A stretch of 64,000 nucleotides of DNA from Coix lacryma-jobi var. lacryma-jobi. Taxonomy: Eukaryota > Streptophyta > Magnoliopsida > Poales > Poaceae. Of this stretch, positions 1 to 10,105 are shown in pieces. The notes below the pieces were generated by a model. The model saw nothing but the letters and a program-made list of their open reading frames with translations. It had not been told where the DNA came from and did not search any database. The DNA lies in the NCBI GenBank assembly GCA_009763385.1, contig CM019831.1, positions 15,092,080-15,156,079 on the forward strand, in the 5' to 3' direction. Made by a program: the position numbers and the translations under genes. Position 1 is the stretch's first letter. Every line of letters begins with the position of its first letter.

Positions 1-1870
1 TGCTCCTCGGCAAACGGAACCCTCGCGAACGGCTCCCCCTGCGCCGTTACCTTTGCCGAGAGCCCGGCTTGGGTTTTTTTGGTAAACTCTATGCCGAGAG
101 CCCTGGCCCTGGCTCTCGGCATAGGTGCTCTTTGCCGAGGGCTTTACGAAGCTCTCGGCAATGATTTTTTTTTTTTTGTTTTTTTGCTCCCAATTTTTTC
201 TGTGGCCTTGCTACAGTACTACAAGCCAAGATTTCAAATTTGATATGTTTTCCATACTTCTTGCTATATTTCACGCATTTTCTTTAATTTGATGATTTTT
301 TCCGCGGGACGCACGTTTGAACTGCAGGTGCATGAAATAATGAAACTCAGCGATTCGAAAAATGGTATTCATTCTTCGGAGGGTATTTCGACATCGTATC
401 CAGGGACAGGCACGGAGACTCGACCGTCTCATGCACGATAAACGGCGACCAAGTTGCGTGATATTGGATTTAAAATTATTAAAAATAGAAACGAAGTCAG
501 AAAATCATGAAAATGGACGAGTGACCTTGACATCGCATGTAGAGGCTATGAAAAAAATTTGAGAATGTTTGGAGCAAGTGGTGGCGCAAGATGGTTGAAA
601 CCCTGAGATCTCCGGATAGCCTCACATGCAAGATGGTTTAACTCATCGTACATTAATCTCTTTCCAGACATTGTTCTAACATTCACTTTGTATTATCGCA
701 GACCCGCCTGGAAAGAGAAAGGCAGGAGCGCCAGGTGTCCGAGACCCAGATGCGGTCACAGATGTCGGCCCAGATGGAGGCTCAAGCTAAGCAGATGCAG
801 GAGCTCATCGCCTTCATGGTCTCCCAGGGCATGGCCATGCCACAGACGCTCATGGCTCCTCCACCGCCGTTTCAGGACGCCGGAGCTACACCTGTGAGTA
901 TCAATACATATGTGTTTCATTTTTTTATTTCCTTGTCTGACATAGACATCTTCATTTTGCAGCCTCCTCCGTCAGAAGGTTCGAACAACCGCCACACTCC
1001 TGGATGGAACCCGGTCGGGGGTCAAGCAGGCGGCAGTTCTCAGGGGTGGCCTGGTTGGCCGGGGGTGTAGTAGATTGAACTTTGGACTATCCTCGTGTGT
1101 TATTGAACTCTCATGTTGTATTGTGGTGACCTAGGTATTGAACTATTTGATGACATATATGTTATTGAACTATGTGATGTGATATATATATGTTCTGTGA
1201 CGTGAAATATGATATATATGTGATATGTGATGAATGTGATATATATCTGTGTGATAGTGTCGGAGAAAAGGAAAAATATAATTGAAAAAACAAAAAATTT
1301 CATCTTTGCCGAGGGTTGCTCTCGGCAAAGGGACCCTTTGCCGAGGGTTTTGACCATAACCCTCGGCAAAGCTGGGTTGGTCAAAACCCTCGGCAAAGGA
1401 AGAAGTTTGCCGAGAGCCAGGATTGTAGCTCTCGGCGAAGAGTTTAAAAAAAAAATAACATATCTTTGCCGAGGGCCGGCACGGCGAGCTCTCGGCATAG
1501 AATATCTCTTTGCCGAGAGCCTTGTGTTCAAACACTCGGCAAAGATTTTTGTGGGAAAAAATAAAAAACCCTTTGCCGAGAGTTAGCTCAGCCGGCTCTC
1601 GGCAAAGAAAAAGCCTTTGCTGAGGGTCATCTCAGCCGGCTCTCGGCAAACAAGCCGTCAACGGTCGCCTCCCGTTAATGGCTACTTTTCTTTGCCGAGT
1701 GCCGCAAGGGATCCTCGGCAACGGGTTTGTCGAGAGCCCGACAAACGGCCCTCGGCAAAGGCTTCTTTGTCGAGAGGTTTTTTGCCGAGAGCCCTTTGCC
1801 GAGAGCAACCCTCGGCAAAGGCTTTACCGAGTGCCTGAGGCACTCGGCAAAGCAGCCATTTCTAGTAGTG
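1..1870 (+). mobile_element. Right part of a CACTA (En/Spm) transposon, CTTTGCCGAG family
   Basis: The right terminus is at 1851-1870, whose reverse complement is CACTACTAGAAATGGCTGCT, a typical CACTA terminal inverted repeat. Inward of it, 1300-1850 is packed with direct and inverted copies of TTTGCCGAG and CTCGGCAAAG, the subterminal repeats expected of the superfamily; more copies occur at 1-160. Between the two blocks lie the last exons of a transposon-encoded gene on the plus strand. The left end is outside the window, so size, left TIR and TSD cannot be checked. The presence of coding exons suggests a formerly autonomous or large element. Confidence 0.85.
702..1070 (+). CDS. C-terminal exons of a CACTA Ptta/En/Spm (Transposase_24-like) protein
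   Basis: Two exons can be read: 702-893 after an acceptor at 700-701 (ATCGCAG), and 963-1070 after TTTTGCAG, separated by a 69-nt intron with donor GTGAGTA. Joined, they stay in frame and stop at TAG (1068-1070). The product is about 99 residues: an Arg/Glu/Gln-rich helix with repeated MxxQM/QMxA spacing (probable coiled coil), a Pro-rich linker and a Gly/Trp/Pro tail ending WPGWPGV. This composition is typical of the C-terminus of the second, TNPA-like CACTA protein (Ptta/En/Spm, PF03004 class), which binds subterminal repeats. Upstream exons, including the DNA-binding part, are not recognisable between 160 and 700. The family call is from pattern recognition, not a search. Confidence 0.6.
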   Translation, partial: TRLERERQERQVSETQMRSQMSAQMEAQAKQMQELIAFMVSQGMAMPQTLMAPPPPFQDAGATPVSINTYVFHFFISLSDIDIFILQPPPSEGSNNRHTPGWNPVGGQAGGSSQGWPGWPGV

Positions 1871-1956
1871 CCCGTCCTAATATATAGTTTCATCTCCCGA
1901 TTTTCAAGACAAATAAAATTACAGATAAAATAGATCTCTTAATTTACAGTTTCAAT

Positions 1957-2829
1957 CACTACCAAAATCCTGAATTGCCTTGAGTGCTAAAAACTGCCAA
2001 GGAAAGGGATTAAACCGCCAAGGAAATGATCCTTGTCCATAAACCGACAAGCAAATTCACTAAAGAATAGGAGATAAGTGAAATTAGTTTCTTTAACGGT
2101 TTTGGCACTCAAGAATAATTTCTTTAGAGGCTAACCGCCAAAGAAATTAGAACCATACTTAACTTGCCAAAGAGCCGAGAAAATATTGCGACCGCCAAGG
2201 AAATACTCCAACCCGCCAAAAAAACTAGTTTATTTGACAGTCGACAACCTCCAAGGAAACATAGAGCCACAAGAAAAAAATATCAACAAAACTTGCTCTT
2301 GCTAGGATTTGAATCTTGGACCTGTTACTTCACAACAACATCATTTACCGCTACACCTCAAAGTGACTTGTAAGTGAATCACCGTTTTCTTTTGTATTCA
2401 CTTTGTTGAATCTTGTAATGAATATTTGAGATCCAAAATGATTTCAAATGTAAAAAGTTTGAACTTAAAAGTTTTAGATCTCATCGAATACTATAACTTT
2501 CGTTTAAGTTATATCTCTATCAGGTCATTTGCAAAATTTGAAAAAATTTAAAATTCAAAGTTACGTGAATTTCCTTGGTGGTTTCAAATTACACCCAAGG
2601 AAATATGAAGTACCTTAGCGGTTTCAAGAAGCACTCAAATAAATATCAATTATCTTAGCGGTTTCATAACACCCAAGGAAATGAGCATTTAGCTTGATGG
2701 TTTGGTTCAACACTCAAGAATATCTATTTCCTCGGAGGTCCATGTCTGCAGCTAAGAAAATTATAATTTCTTTGGCGGTTTTGTTTTGGTCCTTAAGGAA
2801 ATGTTGGGCACTCCAGGATTGTGGTAGTG
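1957..2829. mobile_element. Complete non-autonomous CACTA element, 873 bp, TSD AAT
   Basis: The left end begins CACTACCAAAATCCTGAATT at 1957. The right end at 2808-2829 reads, reverse-complemented, CACTACCACAATCCTGGAGT. The 3-bp target duplication AAT is present on both sides (1954-1956 and 2830-2832). The interior carries many copies of CCGCCAAGGAAAT or its complement, a subterminal repeat different from the CTTTGCCGAG family. No coding frame is supportable, so the element is non-autonomous. Confidence 0.85.
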
Positions 2830-2924
2830 AATGCACATTTTTATATGCCTTCGTGGTTATATGGTTCCTTTTTCTCTCTTCTTTTTCTTTCTCGAGCCAC
2901 TTGTGTTGCATGAGATGAAATACA

Positions 2925-3105
2925 ATGACACTCTCAATTGAGATTTCACTCAGATTTCATCATTTTGGAATAAACGCTCAAACGTTTCGTGGGGGATGAA
3001 ACGTTTCTCTTCTCTCTCTCCTCTTAGTTTCATGCAAAAAGTTGATGTAACACCCTATTTAATGTGCATAAAACCCTCATAAAACTTCATTGAGACTGAC
3101 CTTAG
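2925..3105. mobile_element. Degenerate MITE-like sequence (GGTCAGTCTCAATG family)
   Basis: The right border reads CATTGAGACTGACC, whose complement GGTCAGTCTCAATG resembles termini of abundant short grass MITEs. The left side has a decayed partner (ACTCTCAATTGAGATTTC), and the interior has the poly-pyrimidine stretch and TTTCATGCAAAAAGTTGATG typical of that group. No clean target duplication is visible. Assignment is by resemblance only. Confidence 0.35.
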
Positions 3106-3220
3106 CTGCTTCCATTGCTTCTCGTGTCAAACTCGGATAGTGATTGGGCCATTGTCGTTGCATTTAATACGAGAAAATCGACGAGTCATTGGATGTGTCG
3201 ACGTGTGGGGATCCGCCATA

Positions 3221-3479
3221 CTCCCTCCGTATCACAAATAGAAGTCCTTTAGGACAGCGACACGGTCTCCAAAGCATAACTTTGACCACTTATTTCTTTA
3301 AAAATATTTATTGTAAAGTGGTATATGTATATTTTTATGAAAGTAATTTTCAAGACAAATTTATTTATATGATTTTTACATCTCTAAACTCAATAATTTA
3401 ATAGTTATTCATGATTTATATTCCCAATGTTTGACTCAAACCTTTTCCAAAAGGACTTCTATTTCCGATACGGAGGGAG
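3221..3479. mobile_element. Stowaway-like (Tc1/mariner) MITE, 259 bp, TSD TA
   Basis: Terminal inverted repeats start CTCCCTCCGTATCACAAATA at 3221 and end with the complementary ATACGGAGGGAG at 3479. TA dinucleotides flank both ends (3219-3220 and 3480-3481). The TIR start CTCCCTCCGT, the size and the TA target are diagnostic of grass Stowaway elements. The interior is AT-rich with no reading frame. The TIRs extend inward as AGAAGTCCTTT / AAAGGACTTCT, giving a strong foldback. Confidence 0.92.
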
Positions 3480-3594
3480 TATTGATTTACCTAAATCGCA
3501 TATCATCCGTTTGACAAACCCAATTTAAGAAAATCAACCTCGGTGATCTCCGGAAAATAATGTGGAAAGGCCTCAAAAAAATGGGACCAAAAAA

Positions 3595-4004
3595 ACAGAA
3601 AAAAAGAAAAATTCTTCCCCGAGTGCCTTCCGTGGCACTCGGGGAAGAGGCCCTCTCCCGAGTGCCAGGGAGAGGCACTCAGGGAAGAGGTCAGTTTCCC
3701 CGAGAGCAAAGATTTGGCACTCGGGGAAGTTTTTTTTTCAAAAAAATAATTACAGCGTGGGAGGGTTGGCCGTCAAGTTACACTTTATTCGCCGAGTGCC
3801 GCTCTTCCCCGACTGTTGCACTCGGGGAAGAGGTCATTCCTCGAGTGCCGATCTTTAACGAGTGTCAGGCACTCGAGAACCCTCTCTTCCCCGAGTGCAA
3901 TTCTTCTCTGAGTGCACTCGGGGAAGATTGACTTCCTCGAGTGTCTGATTTTTGGCACTCGGGGAAGCCTGCGACACTCGGGGAATTTTGCCTCTCCCGT
4001 AGTG
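3595..4004. mobile_element. Right end of a CACTA element, CTTCCCCGAG family
   Basis: About ten copies of CTTCCCCGAGTGC or GCACTCGGGGAAG fill 3609-3985. The segment ends CTCTCCCGTAGTG at 4004, complement CACTACGGGAGAG. The same terminus appears as a left end at 61365, so both belong to one family. No left terminus is found between the Stowaway MITE and 3600. The element is therefore left-truncated, or its left boundary has decayed. Confidence 0.75.
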
Positions 4005-4811
4005 AGAAATCCTTATGGTTTCATTAATGCGAGACACTGTGGATGTTATTTTCTCTACGGTACAGTGTCCTTTGTTGCATAGGAAGAATTTGTGGCTTTC
4101 TTGGTTTGTCACGACATATGTTGTTGCGGAATCCTTCTCAATCTTTGCCAATCATAGACACATGGATGTCGCTCTCTCTACTTATTTCTTGACTTCATGA
4201 TACTGTTGCACAATGAGAGTTCAGTGTCACACACTCACGCTCATGAACAACTCCGTGGTCCTTCACGTTCAGTTCCCAAAATTTTTCAAAATTCTCTATC
4301 ACATCGAATCTTTAGACACATACATGGAGTATTAAATATTGGTAAAAAATAACTAGTTATACTTTTAGTCTGTAAATGTCGAGACGAATCTTTTGAGCTT
4401 AGTTAGTCCATATTTAAACAAAATTTATTAAATAACAATAAAAGTCCTACAGTGCTACACCACAAAAAATTGCCAACTGAACGTCTACAGTGCTGCCACA
4501 GTGTACTGCAGTGGCCACAGTGCTACAGCGCTACGTTGCTACAGTGTTGCTGTGTTGCATCTCCGCATCTTCACTTCGAGTGCTCCAAATTGCTCTCCTC
4601 GTCTTCATCCTAATCATCTCCAAACAGCGTTTCTGTTGGGAAGTATCATCTTGTCCTTCGTCTTATGTCTACTTCTTGACAATTCTTCATGTTAAAAAGT
4701 CTTAGCATCCAGAACATCAGCCTCACTCTGTTTGCTTTTAAAAAGTCATACATTTGCTGTCTGAATAATTAGGAACATTATCAGAAGCCTTCTTCCGATT
4801 GAAAAGCAATC
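4005..4811. other. No gene; short MITE-like remnant inside
   Basis: No supportable reading frame. About 4360-4530 contains GAGACGAATCTTTTGAG, a TTAGTCCATATTTAAAC stretch and clustered TGCTACAGTG words. These resemble decayed pieces of the very common grass MITE with CGAGACGAATCT and TGCTACAGTA motifs. The remainder shows nothing recognisable. Confidence 0.35.
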
Positions 4812-6949
4812 CACTACCAGAATACATATATTTCGTGAGAGTGTAAATCAGTCATGAAATACAGTTTTACTCTCACGAAAACAATGTGTGAGAGTACACC
4901 GTCACACATCTCCTTTCAGGATATTAGACTCACGAAATACACATTTCCGTGAGAGTTCACCACCATGAATTATTTTCATGAGAGTTTCCTCGTGACGGTC
5001 ACTCTCATGAAAACGATGTGACGCCAGATTGCATCTATATTTTCATGACGGGTTTTTGTGGTATTTCGTGAGAGTTCACCTTCAGGAATGGATTTCGTGA
5101 GAGTTCACCTTCAGGAATGGATTTCGTGAGAGTTTGGTATTTCGTGAGAGTCCACCTTCAAGAATAAATTTCGTGAGAGTTTGATATTTCATAAGAGTTC
5201 ACCTTCACAAATGGATTTGATGAGAGTCTGGTAATTTGTGAGAGTTAACCTTCACGAATGAATTTCGTGAGGGTTTAGTATTTCATGAGTCATACACACA
5301 TGGAAATACAATATCTCGTGAGAGGATACCACCATGAAAATCACCAAATAGGAACATCTCAATCCAAATTCCAAATGCAGATATTGTCCAAATATCAAGC
5401 CAATATAAACACGATCAATTCCAAAGCATGCATACATATTAAAGATTGTCCTGCAATTCCGCTCTAAACATATTAGAGTGTTCAACCATTACATTGAAAT
5501 ATCATTATCTCATAGTCATAGCTAAATAAAATAAATCCCAACACCTGCATACATAACTCTGAGTTCTTAGTAGAACATCGGGCTATCATTTAGCAAAATA
5601 ACCCTAGCATTCATTAGTTTGCATCAACAGAACCCAACAATACGAGGACACCATGTTCAACTTTAGTCCCATCCATTGCATCAGTAGTCTGCTTATGTTC
5701 CTACATGAACACAAAATGAAAAAAGTTACAAATTAGGTTGAGAACACGATAGTAAGGTAATTTAAATTATAGCGAGATGGTCAAAGTTAACTTGAAACAA
5801 TATAGGTTCTAATTATCATGCTAATGACAGCTAAAGATAGAAAGAATGACAACAAACTAATATTTGGACTGCTTTCTGGAAATAATTATGACATTTGACT
5901 ACATCAAGATGAAAGTTAATTGTTGTGCTGCAGAAATACATTGCTGCTTCTGTATTGAACCAGCTAAAGTTAAAGGTTTTAATCCATATTTAAGGTTTTA
6001 GATATTGATAGCTAATAGATCAAAAGCCCAATTTTTCAAAAAGAGGTAAACTAATAGAAATTGAAAAGAAATAATTTCATGAGATATCTGTGAGTTCAAA
6101 CAGCAAATTAATAGGTAAAGATGATATCGTGGGGGCATGAATTAGCTACTCCAGAGCCATGAGCATGAATTTATGAGCACATGATGAAACTGCAAACAAC
6201 ATAGTAGTAATGAAGCTGCAAATATTACTTGGGCGTGAAATGTGCATTAGAGGGAGTAATCTTCAGACTATTTAAGCAGAACCTATGAAGAACCCTATAT
6301 CCTGAAATGAAAGTGTCGTGTATTAGTGAAAGGAAACTCCAAAACATCATGAAAGTACAAATAGAGCAAAAAAATGTTACAAATAAAAATGCTGAAAACC
6401 AGCACCCACGATGTAGTTTTTAAAATTCAGACAAATGGCCTAACATGCTACTAAACAGAGATTAAAATTAAATGTGTGACTTTCAGTCTTTGGACAACAC
6501 AACCATGAAAGCAGACATCAAAGATAGAACTAATATTAACCAAGGGTACATCCTGTTAGTTTCTTGCCATATATCCTAATTAGCAAGCAGGAATGATTAT
6601 CAATTACTGGCTCATCTGAAGATGTATTGTTTAAACATCTAATTATCAATCGAGGTTCGAGAATAAAATAGGATCACAGTGGTTACTGCAATTTTTCATT
6701 TTTTTCTTGGATATGCAATAGAACTGTGTATCATTGCATCAAGAAGAAGAATTGTATGAATACATGACACCCACCCACCCATACACAACCTCAGTTAAGC
6801 ATATGTGTCTTATGGATAAAAAAAATCATTGTATTTTCATAACAAATAGAGATGTGTTCCTCCCTTCATTGTGTTCATTCTCATTCGCTACTTGTAAAAG
6901 TTGTCTTAGGTGGCTGTTAGCCAACATCAGAATTACAGCTAGTATTTTC

Positions 6950-7106
6950 CTTTGCCTTTTCAGTGTCAACAACCTTACTGTCAACCAAATCACACTTGTT
7001 TTCCAACTAGAAGCTTGCACACATTGTCACTGGCATATCTATCAATCTCACTCAGCCATTGCTTGATGTTATTGAAGCTCTCCATGTCTGTCACGTCATA
7101 CACGAT
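6950..7106 (-). pseudogene. Captured exon of a Rab1/RABD-type small GTPase, frameshifted
   Basis: Reading the minus strand from 7106, directly after an acceptor-like TTTTCAG, the frame encodes IVYDVTDMESFNNIKQWLSE and then a DRYASDNVCKLLVG segment. These match the plant Rab1/RABD (YPT1) switch II to G4 region. At the G4 motif (canonical NKCD) one base is gained in the run of A residues. The following CDLVDSKVVDTEKAK is then readable only in a shifted frame. Similarity stops at 6950, where an exon boundary would be expected, but the donor dinucleotide is not GT. No other Rab exon is visible nearby. A single frameshifted exon inside a CACTA-like element points to gene-fragment capture, not a functional gene. 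Confidence 0.8.
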
Positions 7107-7173
7107 CTGAAAAGAGCAGTGTACTGTTAAGTCCATAACAAGACTGTCACGTCACTCAGCCATTTACTAATTC

Positions 7174-7408
7174 ATTTGTAAGAGCGGCTCAATCACCAAC
7201 CGCCCGGGCGATTGGTGATTGAGCCGCCCTTACCGTGGATATTTGGGCGGTTGGTGATTGAGCCGCTCTTATAGTGGACATTTGTAAGGGCGGTTGGAAC
7301 GAACAACCCTTACAAATATGAAGCCACTGTAAGAACGGTTGGTGATGGAGCCGCCCTTATAGTGGGAACATTTGTAAGGGCGGCTCAATCACCAACCGCC
7401 CTTACAGT
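7174..7408. repeat. Foldback array of GGCGGTTGGTGATTGAGCC units
   Basis: The segment alternates TGTAAGGGCGGCTCAATCAC and its complement several times, with outer arms at about 7178-7202 and 7375-7406, so the whole block can fold on itself. It resembles CACTA subterminal repeats of another family inserted in the 4812-7921 element. No clean CACTA terminus or target duplication is identifiable. Confidence 0.6.
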
Positions 7409-7921
7409 TCAAAAATTAAATTGATAGAACAAAGTTACATGAAAAGATGACAAAAACAATAGTTGTTAGGCCACAATAAACTGATAGAGAATGATTTTAG
7501 AAACATTTACAAAAAAGAATCACCATATTTGGAATTAGCATGAAGGAGAAAGACTAGTTACAAAATTTTGCTATAGATTAAAAAAACATTTGTTAATGTT
7601 CTTTGATTTCTAGTATTTAAGCAATTGTTTTTCTATAAAAAATCAACCCATATTTCGTGGCGGTGGAATATGACTCTCATGAAAATGATTACTCTCATAA
7701 AAATAGACAATTTTGTGACGGGATAGTCATTTTCGTGGGGGTATTTAAATACTCTCACGAAAACATCTAATTTTTCATGACGGTGTTTGAAGCACTCTCA
7801 TGAAAATATATTTTCGCGATGGTATTTGCATCACTCTCATGAAAACGACTATTTTCGTGAGAGTGTATTTTCCACTCTCACGAAAAATATTCCCCTCACA
7901 AAATCTGAGTTTCTGGTAGTG

Positions 7922-8511
7922 AATACATTTGTCTTGGTTGAATCATGTGGTACTATGTTTACCCAATAGGAGGTCGCATTTGATTGTATACCATCCAGCA
8001 ATCCGCATCTATGGGATAAGTTACACGACTAAAAATGACATCAAACATTATATTTCCAGGCAGTATATGTATTAGTTATTTTCATCCTCCCTGCTGCAGC
8101 ACAAACATATATAAAGTCTTCTCTGTTGGCTCCTGCTCAAAGACTGGTAAGCAGAAGAGACTTATTAAAATAAAAATAAAAATAAAAATATGCAGCTTCT
8201 GTCTACGGCTTTTTCAATAAGGTGATAGGTGACCGTAGAAGAATCCTTCTCTCTCATCTCTTCCCATCCTCTGTGATTTTGCTATAGCTTGCTGGCAATC
8301 CTGAAACTTGCACATCCTGTATGGCTAGTTTGCTGACGGATAGACGCAAGGATTATGATGGTGATGAGTAAAGAGGCCGGTGGTTAGGAGAATGACGTAG
8401 CTTTATTTGTGGAATTGTGCACGCTGGACTATATAGCTTGTGCTAATCTAAACCATTTGTAACTACAAGAGAGGTAGAAGTACAAGGTTCTAGTAGCAGT
8501 GTAGTATATAT
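7922..8511. other. No recognisable feature
   Basis: AT-rich sequence between two CACTA elements. It includes a short (AAATAA)n-like run near 8168-8190. No coding similarity or terminal repeat was recognised. Confidence 0.4.
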
Positions 8512-10105
8512 CACTACGGGAAAATCAATCTTTGCCGAGTGCCTGTGGCTTTGCCGAGTGCCAAATTTCGGGCACTAGGTAAAGAGCCTCTTTGTCGAGT
8601 GCCGGCCACGTGGCACTCGGCAAAGCGCAAACACAAGGCAAAGCATGCTTTGCCGAGTGCCACGTGGCCGGCACTCGGCAAAGAGCCCCTCTTTGCCGAG
8701 TGCCAGCCACGTGGCACTCGGCAAAGCATGTGGCCCCGAACTGTGCCACGTGGGCGGTTCTTTGCCGAGTGCCACGTGGCTGGCACTCGGCAAAGAGGTG
8801 TCTTTGCCGAGTGCCAGCCACGTGACACTCGGCAAAGAATGTGGCCCCGAACTGTGCCACGTGGTCGGGTCTTTGCCGAGTGCCACGTGGCTGGCACTCG
8901 GCAAAGAGGTGCCTTTGCCGAGTGCCAGCCACGTGGCACTCGGCAAAGAGCTCTTTGCCTAGTATTTTTTTGACACTCGGTAAAGCCAGTTTTTAAATTA
9001 CATTTTGAAGCAGTAAATTAATCCAAATGAAAAAGTTTTTAACTACAAAGTTGGTTAACTTATCAAGATGAACAATTTTTGTTTTGATAATTTTTTCATT
9101 TGACAAACTTAAAATAAATTCATTCACAAATCTTATATATCTCTCCGGTAGTTTATAAAACTACAAGAGTGATATATAATGTTTGTGAATAATATTAGAA
9201 CCACAATGTCGGATGCACAAATAGTCAAACAACCAAAATAAACTTTGTAGATCTTGACAAGTTATGAAAGTTTGTAGTTGATAACTTTTTAATTTGAAGT
9301 CATCTAGTTATGCAAAACTGCGTCGAATTTGAAAATTTTAAAATTCAAATTTTTCAAAATACCTCAGATGGAGAAATGACCAAAATGAAAGTTGTAGATC
9401 TCGAAAAGTTATGAAACTTTGGTGTTGACAACTTTTTGATTTGAAATCATCTTGTCAACGAAAACTACGTTTCAAATTGTAAAATTTGAAATTCCAATTT
9501 TTATAAACGACCTCGGATGGAAAAACTACCAAAATAAAAGTTATAGATCTTGAAAAGTTAGAAAACTTTGTAGTTTACAACTTTTTGATTTGAATTCGTT
9601 TAGGGCCTCAAATAAGCAAGTTACACACGGTTTAGTATAATATATGGGTAATCGAAACGGAGATGGAACGTATATGAGTGTGTAGTGCAGTGGTAGAGGA
9701 GGCTCTGCGCGAACGAGAGGTCGTGAGTTCGAATCCTGCTGACCGCATGAGAGAAAATTACGTGAAAAATAGTAGAACTTGCGATTTCGAGGGCGTCAAG
9801 TGGATGCTGCCCAGTGGGCCCCTCCTCCAATTAAATAAAAATTTTTCCCTATTTTTTCGGGGTTTTTTTTTTCTTTGCCGAGTGCCAAATATGTCAGCAC
9901 TCGGCAAAGCCTTCACCGAGTGCCCGATATTTGGCACTCGGCAAAGAACCCTTTGCCGTGAAATTCTTCGACGAGTGCCCTTCGCCGAGTGCGGCACTCG
10001 GCGAAGCCTTCGCCGAGTGCGGCACTCGGCGAAGCCTTCGCCGAGTGCAAAAGGCTCTTTGCCGAGTGCTGCCAGCACTCGGCAAAGAGCGATTCTGCTG
10101 TAGTG
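8512..10105. mobile_element. Non-autonomous CACTA element, CTTTGCCGAG family, 1.6 kb
   Basis: The left TIR CACTACGGGAAAATCAATCT starts at 8512. The right TIR ends at 10105 and reads CACTACAGCAGAATCGCTCT in complement. Flanking triplets TAT and TAC differ at one base. Subterminal blocks of TTTGCCGAGTGCC lie at 8528-8960 and 9870-10090. Between them, 9000-9600 holds diverged tandem units of roughly 140-150 bp built on GTAGATCT..AAAAGTTATGAAA and GACAACTTTTTGATTTGAA, followed by a tRNA-like sequence. Long open frames on both strands of the left block are by-products of the repeat and not genes. Confidence 0.85.
9676..9745 (+). other. tRNA-like sequence with RNA polymerase III A and B boxes
   Basis: TAGTGCAGTGG (9683-9693) fits the tRNA A-box consensus TRGYNNARNNG. 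AGTTCGAATCC (9726-9736) fits the B box GGTTCGANNCC with one change. Spacing is about 32 bp between boxes, normal for a tRNA. The acceptor arm does not pair convincingly, so this is a tRNA-derived or SINE-like remnant and not a tRNA gene. The same sequence occurs in the related CACTA at 59771-59845. A variant lies in inverted orientation in the element starting at 61365. Confidence 0.6.

Larger units (their letters stand above)
4812..7921. mobile_element. CACTA-like element, CGTGAGAGT family, carrying a host gene fragment
   Basis: The left end CACTACCAGAATACATATAT starts at 4812. The right end at 7921 reads CACTACCAGAAACTCAGATT in complement. Subterminal regions (4835-5340 and 7650-7910) are arrays of TTTCGTGAGAGT / ACTCTCACGAAA words. 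The flanking triplets (ATC left, AAT right) do not match. Either one end belongs to another copy, or the duplication has mutated. The middle is AT-rich and holds a captured Rab GTPase exon on the minus strand and a separate foldback repeat. No transposase is visible, so it is non-autonomous. Confidence 0.7.

Noticed and set aside
6734..7066. A 110-codon plus-strand frame
   Set aside because: It overlaps the antisense of the Rab exon and has no domain of its own. The minus-strand reading is the meaningful one.
8514..8973. Overlapping open frames of 105-144 codons on both strands
   Set aside because: They are translations of the GCCGAGTGCC/GGCACTCGG subterminal repeats of a CACTA element. All frames give the same short repeating peptides, so none is a gene.
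9676..9745. tRNA gene
   Set aside because: A and B boxes are present, but the acceptor stem does not pair and no sensible anticodon arm can be drawn. It is kept only as a tRNA-like sequence.
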